NCBI GenBank assembly: GCA_964587105.1
Contig: CAZPKG010000002.1
Location: 124,001-188,000, forward strand
Length of the DNA stretch: 64,000 bases
Source of the DNA: JABWCQ01 sp964587105
GTDB lineage: Bacteria > Electryoneota > RPQS01
Reading direction: 5' to 3'
The notes beneath the pieces are model-generated. The model saw only the letters and a list, made by a program, of their open reading frames with translations. It was not told where the DNA came from and searched no databases. Each line of letters opens with the position of its first letter. The first letter of the stretch is position 1. The position numbers and the translations under genes are program-made. Shown one piece after another: positions 9,327 through 15,765 of the stretch.

Positions 9327-11231
9327 ATGCTGCGAATTTTTTGGAGCGCCCTCGCGGCGCTCGTGCTAATTATGGAACCCGCTGTGGCGAAATCGGCTGC
9401 GGATTTGCCGCTCGAAGAGTTTTTCAAGACTTATCGAGTCGGCAGTCTCTCCTTTTCGCCGGATGAAACTCAGTTCGTGTTCGTGTCGGACAAGTTCGGG
9501 TTGTCTCAGCCCTATACGATGCCCGTGCGCGGCGGCGAGTGGAAACCTCTGTTGGAAACGCAGGACGCCATCTACTCTGTGATGTGGTGTCCGAACGACG
9601 CCGACAAGATTTTTTACACGATGGATTCGGGCGGCGATGAGAATTTCAGATTATATCTGTTTGAACGCGGCACGGGAAAATCAACCGGGCTGATTCCTAC
9701 AGGCGCGCGCGCCGACGTGCTGGGGTGGTCGCATGACGGAAACTCACTCTACTACAACTCCAACGAGCGCAATCCGCGCTTCATGGACACGTATCGGTTG
9801 AACGTGCTGACGATGCAAGCCGAGCGCGTTTTTGAGAACAACACGACGTTCTCGGTCAGCGGCATTTCACGCGACGACGGCACGTTCATTCTCTCGGAAT
9901 TTATCAACGTCACCTCGTCGAATTTGTATGTCTATGACGTGAAGTCGGGGATCATGACTCCGATTACATCACAGGAGGAGGGCGAAGCGAATTATGAATT
10001 TGCGGATTTTTCGCCTGACGGCAAGCAGCTCTATATCTTAACGGACTATGATTCTGAATTTATGCGGCTGATGACGTATGATACCGAGTCGCAGGAATGG
10101 AATGTTGTCTATGAATCCGACTGGGACGTCGTCAGCGCTGGGTTCAGCTATAACAACAAGTACTTCTATGTTCGGTTGAATGAGGATGGAATTTCACGGG
10201 TTGAGATTGAGAACGTCGAAACCGGTGAAGAGTTGGAACTTCCGCCGCTGCCGAATGCAGAAGTGATTCCGGTGGGATTCTCGCGTTCGGAGCGCTATCT
10301 GCGAATTTATGTGATGGCCGATCACATTCCGGGGGACCAGTATCTCTACGACTTAGAAACGTATGAGTTGATCAAACTCACAAACCTGTTTGACACGAGC
10401 GAATTGAAGCCCGATATGCTCGTGCGCTCCGAGCTTGTGCGCTATGAATCGTTTGACGGAACTGAAATTCCGACGTGGATCTATCGTCCGGCCAAGCAAA
10501 CTTGGGGCAAGAAGGCTCCGGTTGTGATAGAAGTGCATGGCGGGCCGATGGCACAGCAGAAGGCGGGCTATTCGCCGTGGATTCAGTTTCTTGTCAGCCG
10601 AGGATTTATTGTCGCGGCGCCAAATGTGCGCGGCTCAACTGGGTATGGAAAGTCATACTATCTTGCGGATGATCAGAAGTGGGGTGAAGATCCGTTGCAG
10701 GACGTGATCTACTTGAAGCATTACATCGCCGACAACTACAGCGAAGCGGACACGTCGAAAACGGTGATTTGGGGCGGATCATACGGCGGGTACATGGTGC
10801 TCGCGGCGATGACGTTTGCACCTGAAGAGTTTGCGATTGGTTTGGACTGGGTGGGGCCGTCAAATCTGTTTACATTGCTGGAGTCCATTCCACCCTACTG
10901 GGAACCGTACAAGGCGTATTTTCATCGCGAGATCGGGAATCCGAGTGTTGCCGAAGATAGCGCACGCATGTATCGTCAATCGCCGGTGTTTTTTGCCGAC
11001 CGCATTGTGAGACCGTTATTGATTGTGCAGGGCCGCAATGATCCACGCGTGAAAGTTGCGGAGTCGGAGCAGATTGTGGAAGCCGCGCGTAAGAATGGCA
11101 AGGAAGTAGAGTACATGATCTTCGAAGACGAAGGTCACGGCTTACGCAAACGCGACAACAAGCTCAAAGCGTATCATGCAATGTACGACTTCATGCGCGC
11201 GAATCTGGGGATGAAGAAGACGGATAAGTAG
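9327..11231 (+). CDS. Secreted S9 prolyl oligopeptidase-family peptidase
   Basis: A 634-residue protein with a signal peptide (about residues 1-22, ending AVAKSA). The N-terminal two thirds form a beta-propeller with repeats such as LSFSPDETQFVFVSD and ADFSPDGKQLYILTD. The C-terminal alpha/beta hydrolase has the triad Ser485 in GGSYGGYM, Asp572 in QGRNDPRV and His604 in DEGHGL, with the oxyanion HGGPM stretch upstream. This matches the acylaminoacyl-peptidase/dipeptidyl-peptidase branch of MEROPS S9. It probably degrades peptides in the periplasm. A second S9 enzyme lies at 49008. A hairpin 22 bp after the stop terminates the gene. Confidence 0.92.
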   Translation: MLRIFWSALAALVLIMEPAVAKSAADLPLEEFFKTYRVGSLSFSPDETQFVFVSDKFGLSQPYTMPVRGGEWKPLLETQDAIYSVMWCPNDADKIFYTMDSGGDENFRLYLFERGTGKSTGLIPTGARADVLGWSHDGNSLYYNSNERNPRFMDTYRLNVLTMQAERVFENNTTFSVSGISRDDGTFILSEFINVTSSNLYVYDVKSGIMTPITSQEEGEANYEFADFSPDGKQLYILTDYDSEFMRLMTYDTESQEWNVVYESDWDVVSAGFSYNNKYFYVRLNEDGISRVEIENVETGEELELPPLPNAEVIPVGFSRSERYLRIYVMADHIPGDQYLYDLETYELIKLTNLFDTSELKPDMLVRSELVRYESFDGTEIPTWIYRPAKQTWGKKAPVVIEVHGGPMAQQKAGYSPWIQFLVSRGFIVAAPNVRGSTGYGKSYYLADDQKWGEDPLQDVIYLKHYIADNYSEADTSKTVIWGGSYGGYMVLAAMTFAPEEFAIGLDWVGPSNLFTLLESIPPYWEPYKAYFHREIGNPSVAEDSARMYRQSPVFFADRIVRPLLIVQGRNDPRVKVAESEQIVEAARKNGKEVEYMIFEDEGHGLRKRDNKLKAYHAMYDFMRANLGMKKTDK

Positions 11232-11253
11232 AGAAAGTACTACTTTAAGATTA

Positions 11254-11281
11254 CAAAGGCAGACCGATTGGTCTGCCTTTG
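11254..11281. terminator. Hairpin terminator between convergent genes
   Basis: Perfect 12-bp stem CAAAGGCAGACC / GGTCTGCCTTTG with a GATT loop, between the S9 peptidase gene and the converging hydrolase-like gene. The A/T-rich stem base can serve both strands; there is no long T-run. Confidence 0.8.
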
Positions 11282-11305
11282 CTGTTATTCGGATGAGCGC
11301 AGGGT

Positions 11306-12385
11306 TTAGACTTTTAGTCGGCGGTCGAGGTAGCCTAACATGGTGCGGAAGGCTTCGGCGGAGGCGGTGCCGCTGTAGGCCTGGCCGTTGGCGGGTTCGG
11401 CGAAACCGATATCGCCTTTGATGAGTACGGTTTCGGCGCGCACGCCTTGCTGAATGAGCTGTTTCGACATCAGTTCAGCTTGCGGCGTGGGTATGTCCAG
11501 CGCGGGTGCGGCATGTAGAATCATCAGCGGCGCGGCGATGCGAGTCAGAATCGTATCGGCCGGAGCAGTGCCGGGATACCACGCGACACCGGCGCGAAAC
11601 GAAGCTTCGGCACCGAGCACGCGCATGGCCATTTCACCGCCGTAGCCTAAACCGACGACGCCAATGCGGTTTCTGTTGACTGCTGAATCGGCGAGCAGTG
11701 ATTGCCACGCCGAACCGACGGCGCGGAGTGCGTTTTCCTCCTGAACCAACTCGATAAATGTGCGCGCTTGCGCAACGTCGGACGTACGGTCGCCCCGGAA
11801 CATATCAACGGCGAGTACGACGTAGCCCCGTGTGACCAGAGAGTCGGCCAAATCGCGGATCGTGGTGTTTAGCCCGAAGCGATCATGCAATAGCAGAATG
11901 GCGGGGTAGCGACCGTCGCCATATGGTTTGACGAGATAGGAATTGGGCCGCGAATTCAGATAGCTTTGCAGAAGCGGGAGTCGTTCTTCCCACATTGCGG
12001 AAGCGGTTTTTGCGGAGGCTTCGTCGGGAGCCGTGTGGGTGAGCTTTACGGTTGTTCCGTTGCTGTCTGGAATGAAATCGAAGAGCACAATTTCAAAGTC
12101 CGTGTTGCCGTGAAACGTATAGGACAGAGCAACGCCGGGCTCCATGACTTTCAGAATTCCCTCTTCCAATTTGCCATTCTTGAGCGTGATGCGCCACGGA
12201 GTTTCGACGGCGCCACCGAAGGCTGCCGATTTGACCGGAAGCCATTGCCGCAGAATCCAATCTTCACAGAGTGCGCGATAGCATTGCAACGGAGCGGCGG
12301 TGGTTTGAAATGAATAGCTGACGGATTGATCCGCGCGCGCCAATGCTGTGCCGCACAACAGACAAATGATTAGGCGAAGGTACAT
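11306..12385 (-). CDS. Secreted SRPBCC domain fused to catalytically degenerate dienelactone hydrolase-like domain
   Basis: A 359-residue protein with a signal peptide (about residues 1-19). Residues 20-140 resemble an AHSA1/SRPBCC ligand-binding domain (APLQCYRALCEDWILRQW...). Residues 148-359 resemble dienelactone hydrolase: YPAILLLHDRFGLN, YVVLAVDMFRG, and IGVVGLGYGG at 241-250. In active enzymes the last motif is G-x-C-x-G-G; here the nucleophile position is Gly247. The usual catalytic His in a G-x-x-H-x-F motif is replaced by Ile326 (GDIGFA). Both key residues are therefore missing, suggesting a binding protein rather than a hydrolase. Fold assignment is by pattern; loss of activity is inference. 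Confidence 0.72.
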   Translation of the reverse strand: MYLRLIICLLCGTALARADQSVSYSFQTTAAPLQCYRALCEDWILRQWLPVKSAAFGGAVETPWRITLKNGKLEEGILKVMEPGVALSYTFHGNTDFEIVLFDFIPDSNGTTVKLTHTAPDEASAKTASAMWEERLPLLQSYLNSRPNSYLVKPYGDGRYPAILLLHDRFGLNTTIRDLADSLVTRGYVVLAVDMFRGDRTSDVAQARTFIELVQEENALRAVGSAWQSLLADSAVNRNRIGVVGLGYGGEMAMRVLGAEASFRAGVAWYPGTAPADTILTRIAAPLMILHAAPALDIPTPQAELMSKQLIQQGVRAETVLIKGDIGFAEPANGQAYSGTASAEAFRTMLGYLDRRLKV

Positions 12386-12818
12386 GGGAATTTCCTGTTA
12401 TTGAACTTCACCAATTTAGCAGTTTTTTGCTGAAATCTCCACCAGCGCGAAGGCAGGACTCAGTGCGGTTGCTGAAATGAAAATGGGCTTGCAAGTAGCT
12501 GATATTTCGTAAAACGCTAACAATTGTCGGAACGGTTGTATTTGGAAAACAGAAACTTAAATTTTCGTCATGTGAAAAGGGGAGCAAGGATATTGTAACT
12601 TTCTATTTTCTTTTGAACGCTTGGGCAGAAGAAAAGTTCCCGGCTTGCTCTGCTTGAACTTAAGCAAAATGCGTGTTTGGGGAAGAAAAGTGTGACCGCA
12701 ATGCTCGGCAAAGTCATCGAAAGGTGACAATAATTAATTATACTACAGTGATTGTATGACACGTTTTTTGCAAAGAACTCACTGAGAATTGACATTATTA
12801 TCAGACAGGGGTTGGGAC
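12386..12818. other. Intergenic region upstream of two divergent genes
   Basis: This 433-bp A/T-rich stretch separates the divergent hydrolase-like and bacteriohemerythrin genes and should hold both promoters. A short open frame on the minus strand inside it has no Shine-Dalgarno site and no recognisable protein character. Apart from the candidate sigma-54 site at 12757, nothing distinct is seen. Confidence 0.5.
12757..12772 (+). promoter_or_regulatory. Candidate sigma-54 promoter of bacteriohemerythrin gene
   Basis: TGACACG-TTTT-TTGCA matches the sigma-54 (-24/-12) consensus TGGCACG-N4-TTGCW at all but one defined position, with exact spacing; the mismatch affects the usually conserved GG at -24. 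It lies 46 bp before the ATG at 12819. A single site found by eye may be chance. Confidence 0.35.
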
Positions 12819-13274
12819 ATGTCACTCATATGGCGGCCACAGATGTCGACGGGGCTAACATGGCAGGACGAGCAGCATCAGGAGTTGTTCAGGCGAATAG
12901 ACCAGCTTTTTGATGCGATAGAGCAAAACAAAGGCGCGTCGGTTGTCAAAGAACTCTTGAACTTCTTGAAGAGCTACGCAATCAAGCACTTTGAGGATGA
13001 AGAGAAATACATGGACACTCATGCTTGCAGGACATGTGTCAAGCATAAAGAGTGTCATGGGGAATTCAAAGAGCATTTAGACGAGATTATCGCACTCTAT
13101 GAGCATCAAGGCGCATCGACAATGGTCGTGCTCAAACTGCAAACTTGGATGCGCGATTGGCTGATTGGACACATTATGTCGGTAGATAAGGAGATGGTGT
13201 TAACGTCAGTGGCCGATTCACTTGGAAGAGGTGCCGACGTGGAAAACAAGCACATGAAAAACGCGCAGGCATAG
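12819..13274 (+). CDS. Bacteriohemerythrin (O2-binding di-iron protein)
   Basis: A 151-residue single-domain hemerythrin. All seven expected di-iron ligands are present: His20, His57, Glu61, His76, His80, His118 and Asp123, with the family patterns W-x-D-E-Q-H, KHFEDEE and HKECH-x5-H. Bacterial hemerythrins bind O2 and are used for oxygen sensing, storage or delivery. An in-frame ATG ten codons upstream is less likely because the domain begins with MSLIWRP at 12819. The protein has no extra signalling domain. A sigma-54-like site lies upstream. Confidence 0.92.
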   Translation: MSLIWRPQMSTGLTWQDEQHQELFRRIDQLFDAIEQNKGASVVKELLNFLKSYAIKHFEDEEKYMDTHACRTCVKHKECHGEFKEHLDEIIALYEHQGASTMVVLKLQTWMRDWLIGHIMSVDKEMVLTSVADSLGRGADVENKHMKNAQA

Positions 13275-13289
13275 ATTTACAAGGTGGAT

Positions 13290-13346
13290 TCACCCCCCCT
13301 TACCTCCCCGCTAAGTGCTTGTGAAGCACACGCGAGGGGGAATCAG
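13290..13346. repeat. C/G-tract repeat family A, copy 1
   Basis: A run CACCCCCCCTTACCTCCCC is followed by a spacer carrying AAGTGCTTGTGAAGCACA and then GCGAGGGGGAATCAG. It has the same outline as elements at 15062, 15391, 15533 and 45346 (C-run, T/A, C-run, short centre, G-run, GAATC). Confidence 0.6.
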
Positions 13347-13351
13347 AAAAT

Positions 13352-13378
13352 AAAAGCCCCGAAGATCGGGGCTTTTTT
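13352..13378. terminator. Bidirectional rho-independent terminator
   Basis: 10-bp stem AAAAGCCCCG / CGGGGCTTTT with loop AAGAT, followed by more T on the plus strand and preceded by A/T on the minus strand. It serves the hemerythrin gene and the converging methyltransferase gene. Confidence 0.9.
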
Positions 13379-13384
13379 GTTTAT

Positions 13385-14947
13385 CTACTCCAATTCCAAT
13401 TCTGAATTTCCTTTGTGCTTGGTCTTGGCCTTGGGAGCTTTTTTGAATGTAGCATCGCTCCATCCGGCAGTCGCGAGCGGAGGTAAATCGGGACGATGTC
13501 CTTCGAGCAATTTCTCGATGGTCAGGATTTGCACTTTCGGGTGTTTCGTTCCGCTGTATTCGCTCGTGTAAAATCCTGCGCTCGCGGCCTCTTTGGTCAT
13601 ATCGCGGGTTGGTTCGTTCAGCGTTATCAGCAAACCAATCGCGGCTTTTTCGCGCTCCATTGTGCCGACCAAATCGCGCACATGTGGAGAGCTGGTCTTG
13701 CCGCCTTTGACCGAAATCAAAATCTGCTCAGGATGGCGGTCTTTGCCTTCAAAGAACGTGCGCCGTCCGTCAATCCCTCTGTCCGCTCCCTTTTTCTGTT
13801 CTTCAGGCCGCGCACCGACCAGACCCAACGCCCACCATTGAAATTGGTATTTATCCTGTTCTGCTAACTCAATTGCGCCCTTCAAATCCACCGGCTCGCC
13901 GATGACTTTGTATTGCTTTTCAATCTCATCGCCGAATGAATCACGGAGCCGTTTTTTTATCAGCGTGATGGCCAGATGTGTGATGTCAATACCAACCCAC
14001 TTACGATTGAGTTTTTGCGCGACAGCCACCGCCGTTCCGCATCCGCAAAACGGATCGAGCACAACGTCACCCTCGTTAGAACTCGCTTTGATGATGCGCT
14101 CTAAGAGTGCTTCGGGTTTTTGAGTGGGGTAGCCGAGACGCTCGGCGGCTTGAGAATTGATAACTTGAATATCAGTCCAAATATTGTCAAAGAGGACGCC
14201 CTTTCCCTCATGCAAATAGTTCTTTATTCGCGCCGTTCCATTTTTTGTATAACCAATCCGCTTCTCTTTTTCAAGAAGTGCAAACCTCTCTTTGGATACT
14301 GTTTTTAAGTTGTCGAGGTAATACATCCCTCGCTCATCTTCATACTTATACCTTGACTTATATTTTTCTGAGTAATCTTGCCTCACCTGATTGAAGGTAA
14401 GTTCGTCCGAACGAGAATAGAAAAGCATTGTGTCTGCATTTGAAGGGAACTTCTTTGCGCGTTCTTTACTACTGCCTGTGCTTGCCGTACGCCTCCACGT
14501 AATCTCGTTCCTAAAATTGACCGCCCCAAACACCGCATCCATGAGTAATTTGAGATAGTGACTTGCCGTTGGGTCGCAATGCAGATAGATTGAGCCTGTG
14601 GGTTTCAGCACGCGGCGCAATTCTACAAGACAGGGAGCCATGTTGGCCAGATAGGCCATCATGTCGTTATCACCCAAGAAACGGCGGAAGGCAATTAAGA
14701 GATCGGAGACTTTGTCGTTGCGTTCGACGATTTTTTCGAACCACGCCTGCGCGCGCATATCCCAATGCCATGTGTCCTCAAAGGCCATGATTTGCGCGGT
14801 ACTCTTTTCGCCCGACTGCTCGGCGAAGAGCACGTTGTAATCCTGATTGCTCTTGAAGGGCGGATCAAGGTAGATTAAATCGACAGATTCATCTTTGATG
14901 TGACGCGGAAGAATGTCGCGATTGTCGCCGTAGTAAAGGGTGTTCAT
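13385..14947 (-). CDS. Beta-class N4/N6 DNA methyltransferase fused to Mrr-like nuclease domain
   Basis: A 520-residue protein. The catalytic motif IV DPPF is at residues 28-31 and the AdoMet-binding motif I (LDPFCGCGTA) comes later, near residue 300, which is the beta-class order of amino-methyltransferases. After the methylase, residues about 370-480 (GADRGIDG...ILISVKGGK) resemble an Mrr-type PD-(D/E)XK nuclease, with Asp393 and Lys414 at catalytic-like positions and Ser412 where an acidic residue or Gln is usual. A Lys-rich tail follows. No separate endonuclease gene is adjacent, so this may be a one-protein restriction-modification enzyme. Whether the nuclease is active is not known. Confidence 0.85.
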   Translation of the reverse strand: MNTLYYGDNRDILPRHIKDESVDLIYLDPPFKSNQDYNVLFAEQSGEKSTAQIMAFEDTWHWDMRAQAWFEKIVERNDKVSDLLIAFRRFLGDNDMMAYLANMAPCLVELRRVLKPTGSIYLHCDPTASHYLKLLMDAVFGAVNFRNEITWRRTASTGSSKERAKKFPSNADTMLFYSRSDELTFNQVRQDYSEKYKSRYKYEDERGMYYLDNLKTVSKERFALLEKEKRIGYTKNGTARIKNYLHEGKGVLFDNIWTDIQVINSQAAERLGYPTQKPEALLERIIKASSNEGDVVLDPFCGCGTAVAVAQKLNRKWVGIDITHLAITLIKKRLRDSFGDEIEKQYKVIGEPVDLKGAIELAEQDKYQFQWWALGLVGARPEEQKKGADRGIDGRRTFFEGKDRHPEQILISVKGGKTSSPHVRDLVGTMEREKAAIGLLITLNEPTRDMTKEAASAGFYTSEYSGTKHPKVQILTIEKLLEGHRPDLPPLATAGWSDATFKKAPKAKTKHKGNSELELE

Positions 14948-15061
14948 GTGGGAAAGTTACGAGGCAGGAGCGAGATTGTCAAGCGGGGTGCCGTCTTGTG
15001 CTGTCGCGGCCTAAGAAGTAGTTGGAATAGTGGGGGAGTTTGTTGGTGCCGATAGCAGGCC

Positions 15062-15096
15062 GACCCCCCTTAATCCCCCCGCTCGCGGGGGGAGAC
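15062..15096. repeat. C/G-tract repeat family A, copy 2
   Basis: ACCCCCCTTAATCCCCCC, then GCTC, then GCGGGGGGAGAC. On the minus strand it is read as SPPASGGIKGG inside the broken SBBP gene, interrupting a conserved stretch between HVIQIHY and GTNKLPHYSNYF. Confidence 0.7.
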
Positions 15097-15215
15097 CAGT
15101 AGTGAATTTGGATGACGTGGCCGCGGACCTGCGGATTCCGGCGGGGAACCGCTGCGTGCTTTTCAAGCACTTCGCTAAATCCCCGCTCGGCGAAAGGGTC
15201 GAAGTTGCCCTGCGC

Positions 15216-15244
15216 GGGCGGATTGCCATCCGCCCCTACAAAGG
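15216..15244. repeat. Palindromic repeat family C
   Basis: GGGCGGAT-TGCC-ATCCGCCC hairpin (8-bp stem) followed by CTACAAAGG. It also lies in-frame in the broken SBBP gene, where it encodes the low-complexity GADGNPPAQG segment. Only one copy is seen in this window. Confidence 0.5.
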
Positions 15245-15354
15245 AACGGAGGTCTATGGTCATCCCTTGTGGAGTGACATAATAGGTTGTGGAGCCGACT
15301 TCGCATTTGAATTGGAAGTCGACTTGCCATTGGCCTTCGTTGGCGACAAAATAC

Positions 15355-15383
15355 GGGGCACCCGCAGCGGGTGCCGCCGCGAG
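15355..15383. repeat. Palindromic repeat family B, copy 2
   Basis: 29-bp GGGGCACCCGCAGCGGGTGC followed by CGCCGCGAG. Identical to the copy 98 bp further on; together they bound the insertion that breaks the SBBP gene. Confidence 0.85.
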
Positions 15384-15390
15384 CTTGGAG

Positions 15391-15425
15391 ACCCCCCTAA
15401 CCCCCCCGCGAGCAGGGGGGAATCG
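15391..15425. repeat. C/G-tract repeat family A, copy 3, with partial extra copy
   Basis: ACCCCCCTAACCCCCCC, GCGAGC, AGGGGGGAATCGG. A partial extra copy (ACCCGCGAGCAGGGGGGAAT) follows at 15431-15450. Both lie between the two family B repeats, so the 98-bp insertion consists largely of this element. Confidence 0.75.
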
Positions 15426-15452
15426 GAAGTACCCGCGAGCAGGGGGGAATTG

Positions 15453-15481
15453 GGGGCACCCGCAGCGGGTGCCGCCGCGAG
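15453..15481. repeat. Palindromic repeat family B, copy 3
   Basis: 29 bp identical to 15355-15383. In the minus-strand frame from 15508 it encodes the end of the signal peptide (AAAPAAGAP), so this copy may be the original, part of the gene before the insertion. Confidence 0.85.
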
Positions 15482-15532
15482 TAAAAGGAGTAGTATTATT
15501 GCATTCATAAATAAAATGGCCGCTTGGGATTC

Positions 15533-15573
15533 TACCCCCCCTTGCCCCCCCAGAGGACTGGGGGGGAATCAGA
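15533..15573. repeat. C/G-tract repeat family A, copy 4
   Basis: ACCCCCCCTTGCCCCCCC, AGAGGACT, GGGGGGGAATCAG, upstream of the start of the broken SBBP gene. The remainder of the gap up to 15765 is A/T-richer and should hold the promoter of the next gene; nothing else is recognised there. Confidence 0.75.
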
Positions 15574-15765
15574 GGCATAGTGGCAAGGTATTGCGAGAAA
15601 GGTGGAAAGTCAAGGAACGCTAACTATCTAATTTCTCAATATCCAGAGGGTTACTTGCAACTGGGGTGCGGAATGCTTATTTTTACTGACTGGAAGAACC
15701 TTTTCAAAGCATATTAAGTAGTTGAAAATTAACACCCTTAGTTTCAGTTAGAGGAGTCAGAAAAG

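Larger units (their letters stand above)
14979..15508 (-). pseudogene. Broken N-terminal part of a secreted SBBP-type beta-propeller protein, interrupted by palindromic repeats
   Basis: From ATG at 15508 the frame encodes a signal peptide (MNAIILLLLLAAAPAAGAP) and then runs into a repeat. A second frame, starting at the same PAAGAP point 98 bp on, continues YFVANEGQWQVDFQFKCE...YYVTPQGMTIDLRSF...RGHVIQIHY...HYSNYFLGRDS, the typical start of SBBP (beta-propeller repeat) secreted proteins. Deleting 98 bp between two 29-bp direct repeats (15355-15383 and 15453-15481) joins the two frames exactly. Further repeats sit in-frame at 15062 and 15216. The reading frame ends soon after GRDS, where hundreds more residues would be expected, so the 3' part is lost next to the methyltransferase gene. 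Confidence 0.7.

Noticed and set aside
12568..12825. 85-codon open frame on the minus strand before the bacteriohemerythrin gene
   Set aside because: No ribosome binding site, no recognisable protein pattern, and it overlaps the start of the hemerythrin gene on the other strand; probably chance in an A/T-rich gap.
13290..15573. G/C tracts in family A as phase-variable slippage sites
   Set aside because: Tract lengths vary between copies, but only one window is visible and the tracts are mostly not in intact genes, so phase variation cannot be supported.
15030..15623. 197-codon open frame on the plus strand over the repeat region
   Set aside because: It reads through the palindromic repeats on the opposite strand to the SBBP-type remnant; the conserved signal and mature sequence are on the minus strand.
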